Assembly (NCBI RefSeq): GCF_947492365.1
Contig: NZ_CANLMB010000001.1
Location: forward strand, 124,001 to 188,000
Reading direction: 5' to 3'
Origin: an uncultured Erythrobacter sp.
Lineage (GTDB): Bacteria; Pseudomonadota; Alphaproteobacteria; Sphingomonadales; Sphingomonadaceae
Length of the DNA: 64,000 nucleotides
Part shown: in pieces, positions 36,087-43,762 of the stretch
Numbering within the stretch: the stretch's first letter is position 1
How the letters are laid out: each line of letters opens with the position of its first letter
Position numbers and translations under genes: made by a program
Notes under the pieces: generated by a model
What the model was told of the DNA's origin: nothing
The model's input: the letters and a program-made list of their open reading frames with translations, nothing else
Databases searched by the model: none

Positions 36087-36103
36087 ATCAAGAAACGTGC
36101 CAA
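36087..36103 (-). promoter_or_regulatory. Sigma-54 (RpoN) promoter of glnB-glnA
   Basis: On the minus strand the sequence TTGGCACGtttcTTGAT fits the -24/-12 consensus TTGGCACG-N4-TTGCW with one mismatch (A for C in the -12 box). Transcription would start near 36077, giving a leader of about 33 bases before the TTG start of glnB. RpoN control of glnBA by NtrC is well known in alphaproteobacteria. I did not find a convincing NtrC operator upstream. Confidence 0.75.
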
Positions 36104-36221
36104 TCAGCGCGCGTGCGGAGGGGGCATTGAAAGTGCTTGGATTCCCGCGCCTTGCCGGTTTTAAGCGGCGCGAGGTGGCGCCAAAAACCCTCGTGGCTGC
36201 TCATACAAGAGGCTGGATGTG

Positions 36222-36249
36222 CTTAAAAAATAGGCAGCCTCATGCTGCC
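36222..36249 (-). terminator. Intrinsic terminator after argC
   Basis: GGCAGC (36233-36238) and GCTGCC (36244-36249) pair around a 5-base loop. On the minus strand the hairpin is followed by tattttttaa, and it lies six bases after the argC stop. Confidence 0.88.
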
Positions 36250-36254
36250 AGCAT

Positions 36255-37190
36255 TCAGAGCCGCAAACCGGTGGTTTCGGGCAGGCCGCACATAATGTTC
36301 AAATTCTGGATCGCAGCGCCGCTCGCACCTTTGCCGAGATTGTCGAGCCGGGCGATCAGACGGGCTTGGTAGTCGCCTTCAAAAACGAACAATTCCATAC
36401 CGTCCCAAGGCTCTGCGCTGCGCTTAAGGAGAAGCTCTGGCACGGCCTCGGTTCCGGGATTGACGGTTACGATCTTGCTGTCCGAAAAGGTATCCTGGAG
36501 CTTGGCCAGCAAGATTGGCTTCACCGGTTCCACAAAATGCTCATCCGAAATTGCATCAAGTGGAATGGGAACATCGACAATCATTCCGCGATGCGCGGGT
36601 ATCACTGCCGGCGAAAAGACGGGAGGCAGACCTAACATTGCATGAGCCTGCATCTCGGCAAGGTGCTTATGATTGAGGCCAAGCCCATATGCCCTGAAGG
36701 CAATATCCGGTTCATTTTCGAATCGCTCAATAAGCGCATTTCCTCCGCCGGAATACCCGCTCACAGCATTGACGGTATAGGGCCAGTCCGGCTCTAAAAT
36801 TTCGGCGCGCACCAACGGCGCGACTAGCGCGAGGAAGCCGGTCGGATAACAGCCCGGGTTGCTCACATACTGGGCATTGGCGACCTTTTCTTGCCCGATC
36901 AGCTCGGGAAATCCATAGGTCCAGCCATCGGCCACGCGGTGCGCGCTGGAGGCGTCGATGATGCGCGTGTCCGATCCTTCGGCCAGCTCCACCGCATCGC
37001 GCGCGGCGTCATCGGGCAGGCACAGGATCGCCACATCCGCAGCATGCAGGGCATCCTTGCGCGCGGCCTCGTCCTTGCGCTGCGCGTCGTCGAGCACGAT
37101 CAGCTCGAACTCCTCACGGCCATCCAGCCGGTCGCGAATTTCAAGGCCGGTTGTACCGGCAGCTCCATCGATGAAAATGCTTGTCGCCAT
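36255..37190 (-). CDS. argC: N-acetyl-gamma-glutamyl-phosphate reductase (short type)
   Basis: A 311-residue NADP-dependent enzyme of arginine synthesis reducing N-acetylglutamyl phosphate to the semialdehyde. It is the short ArgC form. The nucleotide motif is IDGAAGTTGLEIRDRL near the start. The catalytic cysteine is in YVSNPGCYPTGFLALV. The conserved GYSGGGN, GLNHKHLAEMQ and PAHRGMIV segments follow. It is followed by a strong terminator and preceded (20 bases) by the SH3-domain gene, so the two may share a transcript. Confidence 0.95.
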   Translation of the reverse strand: MATSIFIDGAAGTTGLEIRDRLDGREEFELIVLDDAQRKDEAARKDALHAADVAILCLPDDAARDAVELAEGSDTRIIDASSAHRVADGWTYGFPELIGQEKVANAQYVSNPGCYPTGFLALVAPLVRAEILEPDWPYTVNAVSGYSGGGNALIERFENEPDIAFRAYGLGLNHKHLAEMQAHAMLGLPPVFSPAVIPAHRGMIVDVPIPLDAISDEHFVEPVKPILLAKLQDTFSDSKIVTVNPGTEAVPELLLKRSAEPWDGMELFVFEGDYQARLIARLDNLGKGASGAAIQNLNIMCGLPETTGLRL

Positions 37191-37210
37191 GGCGCGCAGC
37201 CATAGCCGGA

Positions 37211-37564
37211 TCAGTCAGCCAGACAATGGGCTTTCATATAACCGCTCGGGCCATCGGGGCCGAGACAACCCCAGATCCACTCGCCAGCCACGTCGAGAAC
37301 TTCGACCCGTGTGCCCGCTTTGAAGTGTGTCACAACCGGCGAATCGTCGCGGGTGTTCAGCATGACATCGGCGCCGTCAGACCCGATCACACGCTCATGC
37401 GGGATCACGTAATGCGCCGCGAGATGCTTTCCGGCGAGCGCGATATGGGCGAGGTCGCCGCGCAGAGCCAGCGTGCCAGGCGCAGGCCTTTCGACGGGGC
37501 CTTTAAGGCCCAGCCCGCCTGTCGGCACCGCATACTTCCCGTTCTGGCTTTCGCCCGCGCTCAT
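37211..37564 (-). CDS. SH3-domain protein
   Basis: A protein of 117 residues from the ATG at 37564. The C-terminal half is a bacterial SH3 domain (about 52-115: MLNTRDDSPVVTHFKAGTRV, GEWIWGCLGPDGPSGYMKAHCL). The N-terminal half is Pro/Gly-rich. There is no signal peptide or catalytic domain. SH3-like domains often bind peptidoglycan or peptides, and in sphingomonads a similar place beside the aminopeptidase often holds a cell-wall peptidase gene (my recollection, unverified). Here only the SH3 part is present. It sits between the M17 peptidase and argC on the same strand. Confidence 0.72.
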   Translation of the reverse strand: MSAGESQNGKYAVPTGGLGLKGPVERPAPGTLALRGDLAHIALAGKHLAAHYVIPHERVIGSDGADVMLNTRDDSPVVTHFKAGTRVEVLDVAGEWIWGCLGPDGPSGYMKAHCLAD

Positions 37565-37675
37565 CGTTCGTGTTGTCTCCAGCCCCACTCCCCAAGCGGG
37601 CTTTTGCCGCGCTTAGACGAGGCGCTTGGCTCGGGCAAGATGACGGCGCGAGTTGCAGACAGCTTAGCTGCTGAA

Positions 37676-39061
37676 CTAGTCGGCAAAGCGGGCCTGCAAC
37701 ATGTGCCATGCAGCGCGCAGGCCATAGGCCGCGCCGCCCTTTGACCGGCCCGGCTTGGGGTAGGGACGCCAAGCGAATGTGTCGAAATGCACCCAGTCGA
37801 TCCCTTCGCCAACGAAGCGGTCGAGGAACAGACCAGCGACGCTCGCGCCGGCATAGGGGTTGGACTGGGCGTTGACGATGTCGGCGATGTCGGACTTGAG
37901 GTAATCGCGATAGGCCTCTGGCAGAGGCAGTCGCCACGGCTCGTCATCATGCGCCTTGCCCGCTGCGATCAGAGCGTCAGCGGTTGCATCCTCGCGCGCC
38001 ATCATCGCCGCGTAATCGGGGCCAAGCGCGATCCGCGCTGCGCCGGTCAGCGTGGCGAAGTCCATCACCAGATCGGGCTCCTCTTCGCTCGCACGGGTGA
38101 GCGCATCGCCGAGGATCAGACGTCCTTCGGCATCGGTGTTGTGGATTTCGACCGAAAGCCCTTTGCGGCTGGAAAGCACATCGCCGGGCCGGAAGGCCGG
38201 GCCGGAAATCGCATTCTCGACTGCGGGCACGATCAGGTGGAGCTGCACTTTCAGGCCTGCTCCCATGACGAGGCCTGCAAGCGCCAGAGCATGCGCAGCG
38301 CCGCCCATATCCTTCTTCATCAGCCGCATTCCGGCAGCCGATTTGATATCCAGCCCGCCTGAATCGAAGCACACGCCCTTGCCGACAATCGCCAGCACCG
38401 GCGCGCCTTTCTTGCCCCATTTGAGGTGGAGCAGGCGCGGCGCGTGTTTGCGATCCGCAGCGCGGCCAACCGCATGGACCATCGGGTATCCCTGTTCGAG
38501 CGCATCCCCCTTGGTCACGTCGAGCTTTGCACCATGCGCCTCTGCAAGGCGCTCGAACTCGGCCTCGATCGCTGCTGGCCCCATATCTTCTGCTGGCGTG
38601 TTGACGAGATCACGCACCCACATCTCTGCCTGAGCTTCGGCCATAAAAGCGGGCAGGCGGCCAACTTGCGAAGTCAGCAATGTGCGCGGGCCGCTGGCGC
38701 TCTCGTCATCCTTGTAGCGGGTGAAGCGGTAATGCGCGGTCAGCCAGCCAAAGGCGGCGGCACCCGGTTCGTGATCGACAAGGCGGTACGTGCCTTCGGG
38801 TAGGCGCTCCGCCAGTGCGGACAGGCAATAGCTTGATAGGTTTTCCGGGTCCGCTACCCCGCCGACTGCGACAAAGCCGTCTCCGTCTGGCGCGATCCCG
38901 ACCGCACCCGGCGATCCGTCAAATTTCTGCGCGGATAGGCTTGCACGCTGGCCTGACGAGAGGCTCTTGGTGAAACTGTCGAAATCCGCCTTGGTGGTGA
39001 GGTGGATCGCGATGGCGTCCTGCCCGCGATCGGGCTGGATGAGGTCTTGGATGTCGGTCAT
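37676..39061 (-). CDS. Leucyl aminopeptidase family protein (M17)
   Basis: A protein of about 461 residues from the ATG at 39061 (ATGs at 39073 and 39103 are alternatives; none has a strong ribosome site). It is a cytosolic dinuclear metallopeptidase removing N-terminal residues. The M17 metal and catalytic motifs are visible: VGKGVCFDSGGLDIKSAAGM, MKKDMGGAAH and the signature NTDAEGRLILGDAL. The N-terminal macro-like domain is shorter and less conserved than in PepA. It is divergent from map by 95 bases. Confidence 0.92.
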   Translation of the reverse strand: MTDIQDLIQPDRGQDAIAIHLTTKADFDSFTKSLSSGQRASLSAQKFDGSPGAVGIAPDGDGFVAVGGVADPENLSSYCLSALAERLPEGTYRLVDHEPGAAAFGWLTAHYRFTRYKDDESASGPRTLLTSQVGRLPAFMAEAQAEMWVRDLVNTPAEDMGPAAIEAEFERLAEAHGAKLDVTKGDALEQGYPMVHAVGRAADRKHAPRLLHLKWGKKGAPVLAIVGKGVCFDSGGLDIKSAAGMRLMKKDMGGAAHALALAGLVMGAGLKVQLHLIVPAVENAISGPAFRPGDVLSSRKGLSVEIHNTDAEGRLILGDALTRASEEEPDLVMDFATLTGAARIALGPDYAAMMAREDATADALIAAGKAHDDEPWRLPLPEAYRDYLKSDIADIVNAQSNPYAGASVAGLFLDRFVGEGIDWVHFDTFAWRPYPKPGRSKGGAAYGLRAAWHMLQARFAD

Positions 39062-39156
39062 TTGGCTGTCCATAATCGCGTGCTTGAGCTTGTCACGCAT
39101 CAATTGCGGTGAACCGGCACTCGCAAATTCGCAAGTGGGCCGCTATATCGCTGGCT

Positions 39157-39984
39157 ATGACTGAATACCAACTCGTTGAAAGCGACCAGACCGTCTATCG
39201 CGACGGCACGATCAAGCTCCACACCGAAGAAGGCTTCGAAGGGATGCGCAGGGCCGGGCAATTGTCCGCGCGCATTCTCGATGAAGTGGCTGACTGGGTG
39301 CAGCCCGGTGTTACGACCGAGAGCATCGATACGCGCGTGCGCGAAATGATGATGGATGCGGGCGCGGTTCCGGCGACGCTCGGCTATCGCGGCTATACGC
39401 ATTCGAGCTGTATCTCGATCAACCATGTGATTTGCCACGGTATTCCGGGACCGAAAGTGCTGAAAGATGGCGACATACTCAATGTCGACGTGACCTCGCT
39501 GCTTGACGGCTGGCACGGTGATACGAGCCGGATGTATTATGCAGGCGAGCCGAGCCTAAAGGCCAAGCGGCTGGTCGATGTCACCTATGACTGCCTAATG
39601 CTGGGGATCGAGGCGGCGGGCAAACCGGGCGCGCGGCTGGGCGATATTGGCGCTGCGATCGAGGCGCACGCCAAGCAGTTCCGCTACGGAGTGGTGCGCG
39701 AGTTTTGCGGGCATGGCCTAGGCCGACTGTTCCACGACGCTCCCGAAGTGGTCCATGCAGCTAAGGCGGGCACGGGGCCTGAACTGAAACCCGGCATGTT
39801 CTTCACCATCGAACCGATGATCAATCTCGGCAAACCATGGGCGAAGGTTCTCGGCGACGGCTGGACTGCGGTAACGCGTGACAAGTCGCTGAGTGCGCAG
39901 TTCGAACACAGCCTTGCGATCACCGAGGACGGGGTGGAGATTTTCACCAAGAGCCCGACTGGTCGGGACAAGCCACCTTATTAA
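39157..39984 (+). CDS. map: Methionine aminopeptidase type I
   Basis: A protein of 275 residues from the ATG at 39157. It removes N-terminal methionine from new proteins. The five metal ligands are visible: two Asp in NVDVTSLLDGWHGDTSRM, His in GHGLGRLFHD, Glu in FFTIEPMINLG and Glu in FEHSLAITEDG. GYRGYTHSSCISINHVICHG is also typical of type I enzymes. The N-terminal extension is short. No ribosome site is obvious. The 165 bases after it hold a perfect hairpin without a nearby gene. Confidence 0.96.
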   Translation: MTEYQLVESDQTVYRDGTIKLHTEEGFEGMRRAGQLSARILDEVADWVQPGVTTESIDTRVREMMMDAGAVPATLGYRGYTHSSCISINHVICHGIPGPKVLKDGDILNVDVTSLLDGWHGDTSRMYYAGEPSLKAKRLVDVTYDCLMLGIEAAGKPGARLGDIGAAIEAHAKQFRYGVVREFCGHGLGRLFHDAPEVVHAAKAGTGPELKPGMFFTIEPMINLGKPWAKVLGDGWTAVTRDKSLSAQFEHSLAITEDGVEIFTKSPTGRDKPPY

Positions 39985-40077
39985 GGCTTTGGCGCGCAGG
40001 TGTTAATCACCGCATAGTCACGCGGGTATGGGCCTTCGCGGCATGCTGCCAAGGCCTGCGCCGCACTCAAAATTAAC

Positions 40078-40097
40078 CGCGAGAGATAACTCTCGCG
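40078..40097. other. Perfect 8-bp hairpin in the leader of the small membrane protein gene
   Basis: CGCGAGAG (40078-40085) and CTCTCGCG (40090-40097) pair around ATAA. On the minus strand it is followed by gttaattttg. It may end transcription from map or from antisense, or act as an operator for the gene at 40150. There is no U tract on the plus strand. Confidence 0.4.
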
Positions 40098-40149
40098 TCA
40101 TTGCTGCATGCGAAAAGACGCCCCTCATACATCTGCTGAGGGTCTGAAG

Positions 40150-40413
40150 ATGTCGAAGGTCACGCTTGCAATTCTGTTTGCGGCAATAGTCTTGATCATT
40201 GTCGCCACTTATTTCGACATCGCCTACCTTGGCGGCGGTCCGGGCGTGCTTCTGGTCGCCGGGTTGGCCTATTCCTATGTCGTTGCGAAACGCCAGGCGG
40301 CGCTTATGACCTATGTGCTGGGCGAAAATCAGATTGTGCCGAAGCAGGAGGTTCGCAAACCCGCGCAGGTGCCCAAAGGGCTTGGAAGCCAGCCGAAGGC
40401 GCGCTCTATCTAA
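40150..40413 (+). CDS. Small membrane protein of unknown function
   Basis: A protein of 87 residues from the ATG at 40150 (GAGGG site 8-12 bases upstream). Two hydrophobic segments are seen: about residues 4-20 (TLAILFAAIVLIIVATYF) and 26-43 (GGPGVLLVAGLAYSYVV). A basic Pro/Gln-rich tail follows. No family is recognised. Its stop overlaps the stop of the convergent ccmB by four bases (40410-40413), so there is no room for a terminator. Confidence 0.72.
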   Translation: MSKVTLAILFAAIVLIIVATYFDIAYLGGGPGVLLVAGLAYSYVVAKRQAALMTYVLGENQIVPKQEVRKPAQVPKGLGSQPKARSI

Positions 40414-41060
40414 ACCTCCCGCGCGGCCCTGATCGCCGCCCCTGCTGCAAACGGCGCGAGCGCCACCAGCAGCAGGCTGATCGCTGCCACAAATCCCAAG
40501 CTCGCCGCATCCTGCCTCGCCAGCGCGCCTGCGCCGAAAATCAGGATCGGAAGAGCGAGCGGGATTAAGAGGAGGCCCGACAAAGCGGCTCCGGCACGCA
40601 GGCTTGCGGTTAGGGCTGCGATCATCAGGCCGATAGCGGCGAGGCCCGGCGTGCCTGCCAGCAGGCCAAGCAGCAGCAGGTGCAATGTCGGCATATCGAG
40701 CGCCAGCAGCGCGGCGGCGGGAAATGCGGCTAGCACCAGAGGCGGGCCGAAGCTCAGCCAATGGGCGGCAAGCCGCACCGCCATCATCATCTCTTCGCTC
40801 GCGCCGCGCAGCTTGAGCTGATCGAACACTCCCAGCTCGATGTCCTGCGCCACTAGCTTTTCCAGCGGCAGGATCGCTGCGAGCAAGGCGGCGATCCACA
40901 CGACCCCTCCGCCGGTGCGCGAGAGGAGATCAGCGTCCGGCCCGACTGCGAAGGGATAGAGCATCGCCACCGCGACAAAGAACACCACGGGCAGCGCCGC
41001 GCCTCCTCCTGCAAAGGGGAAGAATTTCGCCAGATCGCGCCGGAACATCGCGCCGATCAT
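40410..41060 (-). CDS. ccmB: Heme exporter membrane subunit CcmB
   Basis: A 216-residue six-helix membrane protein of the cytochrome c maturation system I, forming the CcmABCD ABC-type complex that releases holo-CcmE. The family start (FRRDLAKFFPFAGGGAALPVVFFVAVAML) and the LPLEKLVAQDIELGVFDQL segment are clear. It overlaps ccmA by four bases (ATGA), so the two are co-translated. ccmC and the rest of the system are not in the window. Confidence 0.94.
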   Translation of the reverse strand: MIGAMFRRDLAKFFPFAGGGAALPVVFFVAVAMLYPFAVGPDADLLSRTGGGVVWIAALLAAILPLEKLVAQDIELGVFDQLKLRGASEEMMMAVRLAAHWLSFGPPLVLAAFPAAALLALDMPTLHLLLLGLLAGTPGLAAIGLMIAALTASLRAGAALSGLLLIPLALPILIFGAGALARQDAASLGFVAAISLLLVALAPFAAGAAIRAAREV

Positions 41061-41653
41061 GACGGTTCCTCGCGCGCGGCGAAATCTTCGATGGAGAGGG
41101 TCTTGAGGCCGGAAATCGCGAGCGGCTGGTGCGAGGCGATCAGGGCAATTCCGCCGCCCCCAATATGCAGCTGGATCAGCGAGGTAACCTGCTCGATTGC
41201 GCTCGCATCAAGGCCAGATAGCGGTTCGTCGAGCAGCCATACAGGCACACCGCGATTGAGCAGCGCAGCCATGCCCGCGCGCTTGCGCTGGCCGGTCGAA
41301 AGGTAGCGCACCGGCACTTCGAGCAGGGGTTCCAAACCGAGCACTTTGAGTGCGCCCGCAGGATCGTTACAGCCATCCACAAGCTGCCAAAATGCCAGCG
41401 CTTTGCCCAGCGGTTGGTCGGGATCGAGGGCAGGGCGCTCGTCGAGCAAGCCAAGTTCGCCATGGCTCAAAATCTCGCCTGCAAAAGGCGTCGTCAGCCC
41501 TGCCAACGCCCGTATCAGAGTGGTCTTGCCGGTCCCGTTCGCGCCAGTCAGATGCAGCGCCTCGCCCGCGCTCAGATCGAAGGACAGCCCGCGAAACAGC
41601 AGCCGGTCGCCGCGGCGGCAGGCGAGGTTCAGCGCGGACAGTTTGGCTTGCAT
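41057..41653 (-). CDS. ccmA: Heme exporter ATP-binding subunit CcmA
   Basis: A 198-residue ABC ATPase. The Walker A motif is GANGTGKTT (37-45), the signature is [13 protein letters not shown], and Walker B is [14 protein letters not shown]. It powers release of holo-CcmE in c-type cytochrome biogenesis, with CcmB encoded by the overlapping next gene. It is divergent from the pterin dehydratase gene, with 76 bases between. Confidence 0.95.
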   Translation of the reverse strand: MQAKLSALNLACRRGDRLLFRGLSFDLSAGEALHLTGANGTGKTTLIRALAGLTTPFAGEILSHGELGLLDERPALDPDQPLGKALAFWQLVDGCNDPAGALKVLGLEPLLEVPVRYLSTGQRKRAGMAALLNRGVPVWLLDEPLSGLDASAIEQVTSLIQLHIGGGGIALIASHQPLAISGLKTLSIEDFAAREEPS

Positions 41654-41729
41654 GACCGGCAGCGTTAGGCAAAAGCCTCAAGAGTCTCAACACCCGCTCA
41701 CAACACGCCGTGCGAAAGGAGCCATTCCA

Positions 41730-42032
41730 ATGGCCACTGTCCCCGAACTCGATGAAGCCGAACGCAGCCGCTTGCTCGCCGATCATCCCGAATGGGAACT
41801 TGCGCGCGAGGGCAAGGCGATCATTCGCACCTTTCAATTCGGCAATTTTTCCGAAGCCTGGGGCTTTATGAGCCGCGTGGCGCTGCTCGCCGATGCGCAG
41901 GATCACCATCCTGAATGGTTCAACGTCTATGCCAAGGTGGAAATCACCCTGACCACGCATGATGCGGGGACGAGCGGCGGTTTGTCACACCGCGATGTCA
42001 AGCTGGCCCGGGCGATTGACGCGCTGGTCTAG
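41730..42032 (+). CDS. phhB: 4a-hydroxytetrahydrobiopterin dehydratase (pterin carbinolamine dehydratase)
   Basis: A 100-residue enzyme that dehydrates the 4a-carbinolamine pterin. The family motif is intact: [20 protein letters not shown] (His59-His60-Pro61), with [15 protein letters not shown] afterwards. The ATG at 41730 is preceded by AAAGGAG at good spacing; the frame is open far upstream without coding sense. No phenylalanine hydroxylase gene is adjacent, so the role may be in molybdopterin or pterin metabolism more generally. Its stop is one base from the stop of the convergent SDR gene. Confidence 0.94.
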   Translation: MATVPELDEAERSRLLADHPEWELAREGKAIIRTFQFGNFSEAWGFMSRVALLADAQDHHPEWFNVYAKVEITLTTHDAGTSGGLSHRDVKLARAIDALV

Positions 42033-42033
42033 G

Positions 42034-42846
42034 TTAGACCTCGATCCCCATTCCGCTCTTGCGCATTTGCTTGCGAACCATGCCGGGCAGCCAGCGCTTT
42101 AGCCGCCGCAGACGGCCCGCTTCGCGGCCGACGGTGTAATGCAGATCGTCGCCATGCACCGCGCGCCACACCACGTCGGGCACGATATCGACTGACGACA
42201 CTTCGACGCCCTGTTCAATCAGCGCCTCTTTAGCAGTCTGGTTGGTGCCTTCCTGCACTTTGCCGATGATCGGTGTGTCGATGAAGCCGGGGCAGAGTGA
42301 GGCCACGGTGATCCCGTCATCGGCCCATTCGGCATCGAGGCTTTCAGTGAGCCCGCGCACCGCCCATTTGGTCGCGCAATAGGCGGCAAGGCCCGGCGCG
42401 CCGATGATCCCGGCAAGGCTCGCCGTGTTGAGCAAAACCGATCCCGGAGCGCTCGCGGCGAGATAGGGGTGCGATGCCTGTGCGCCGAAGATCACGCCCT
42501 TTAGATTGATGTCGAGCATGGTGGTCAGCTCGCCCTCAGCTTGATCCACCAGCGCTCCGCCTTCACCGATCCCGGCATTGTTGAAGACCACGTCGATCCG
42601 TCCACCTGCGGCTTCATTGAAGGCCTTGAGTGCAGCCTCCCATTGCGCTTTGTCGCGCACGTCGAGTGTATGGGTCGATGCGCGGCCCGAGGAGATCATG
42701 CCGAGCGTCTCGGCCATTCCGGCCTCGTTGATATCGGCGATCCCGACAAACCAGCCCCTCTCGGCAAAGAACACCGCTACCGCGCGGCCAATGCCCGACG
42801 CGCCGCCGGTGATGAAGATCGAACGTGTGGCTTCGCCTGTGGTCAT
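42034..42846 (-). CDS. Short-chain dehydrogenase/reductase (copy 1 of a tandem pair)
   Basis: A 270-residue SDR with the cofactor motif FITGGASGIGRAVAVFF near the start, NNAGIGEGG, and the active-site Ser/Tyr/Lys as LNTASLAG and YCATKWAVRG. It probably acts on NAD(P) and an unknown hydroxy or keto compound. The C-terminal PGMVRKQMRKSG is shared in type with its neighbour. It follows the second SDR by 37 bases, probably as a duplication. The substrate is not predictable. Confidence 0.87.
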   Translation of the reverse strand: MTTGEATRSIFITGGASGIGRAVAVFFAERGWFVGIADINEAGMAETLGMISSGRASTHTLDVRDKAQWEAALKAFNEAAGGRIDVVFNNAGIGEGGALVDQAEGELTTMLDINLKGVIFGAQASHPYLAASAPGSVLLNTASLAGIIGAPGLAAYCATKWAVRGLTESLDAEWADDGITVASLCPGFIDTPIIGKVQEGTNQTAKEALIEQGVEVSSVDIVPDVVWRAVHGDDLHYTVGREAGRLRRLKRWLPGMVRKQMRKSGMGIEV

Positions 42847-42883
42847 TCTTGTTTCTCTCTCAAACTATTGGCTCGCGCCCAAA

Positions 42884-43711
42884 TCAGCCTCGACCGCCGA
42901 GCAGACCGGCGGAATCGCGCTGCTGCTTACGCACACGGCCCGGCATCCAGCGTTTGGCGAAATTGATCCGCTTGGCCGTCTTCCCGACGAGGTAGTGCAC
43001 ATCTTCGCCATGGACGGCCTGCCAGACGGTTTCGGCGACTTCCTCTACCGGAGTGATCTCAAGGCCGGCATCCTGCACGCGGTCGCGGATTTGCTCGTTC
43101 GATCCGCGATGGCCGGTGCCGTCGAGCAACGGGGTTTCGATAAAGCTGGGGCAGATCGAGGCGACTTTGATCCCTTCGGGCGCCCATTCTGCGTCCAGGC
43201 TTTCGGCGATCCCGCGCACCGCAAACTTGGTTGCGCTGTAAACGCTCATTCCGGTGCCGCCGGTGATACCCGCCGCGCTCGCAGTGTTGATCAGAGCCGA
43301 TCCGGGCGCGGTTTTCTGCAAGTATGGATAGACCGCCTGCGCACCGTAGAGCACGCCGCGCAGATTGATGTCGAGGCAGCGGTCGATCTCCTCGACCTCC
43401 AATTCGGCCAATGCGCCGCCAGTGCCGATCCCGGCATTGTTGAACATCACATCGATCCGCCCGCCTGCTGCTGTGGCAGCGGCTTCGAGAGCAACGTCCC
43501 ACGCCTTGCGGTCGCGCACGTCGAGTTGATGCGAATATTTGAACCCGCCGCCGATCAGGCCGAGCGTGTCTTCCATCCCCTGAACATTGACGTCGGCCAC
43601 GGTGACGAACCAGTTGCGTTCGCCGAAATAGCGCGCAACCGCCCGGCCAATGCCCGACGCACCTCCGGTAATGAAGATGTGACGGCGTGGCTGTGCGCCT
43701 GATCCAGACAT
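42884..43711 (-). CDS. Short-chain dehydrogenase/reductase (copy 2 of a tandem pair)
   Basis: A 275-residue SDR closely related to the downstream gene: FITGGASGIGRAVARYF, FNNAGIGTGG, INTASAAG and the catalytic YSATKFAVRG. It starts at 43711 with a purine-rich GGAGG-like leader. The matching N- and C-terminal ends of the two proteins (KRWMPGRVRKQ and KRWLPGMVRKQ) show a tandem duplication. Function unknown. It lies 51 bases downstream of the S9 peptidase on the same strand. Confidence 0.87.
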   Translation of the reverse strand: MSGSGAQPRRHIFITGGASGIGRAVARYFGERNWFVTVADVNVQGMEDTLGLIGGGFKYSHQLDVRDRKAWDVALEAAATAAGGRIDVMFNNAGIGTGGALAELEVEEIDRCLDINLRGVLYGAQAVYPYLQKTAPGSALINTASAAGITGGTGMSVYSATKFAVRGIAESLDAEWAPEGIKVASICPSFIETPLLDGTGHRGSNEQIRDRVQDAGLEITPVEEVAETVWQAVHGEDVHYLVGKTAKRINFAKRWMPGRVRKQQRDSAGLLGGRG

Positions 43712-43762
43712 AGGAGGGTCCCTCTTCCCGTTTTTGTTTGAAACGGGTTTAGTGCGGGGAGG

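Noticed and set aside
36105..36254. NtrC operator upstream of the sigma-54 promoter
   Set aside because: GCAC half-sites occur, but no GCAC-N7-GTGC pair was found.
40018..40899. Minus-strand frame starting opposite ccmB and running across the map-downstream gap
   Set aside because: Overlaps ccmB in another frame, lacks a ribosome site, and its sequence shows Arg/Ala-rich shadow composition.
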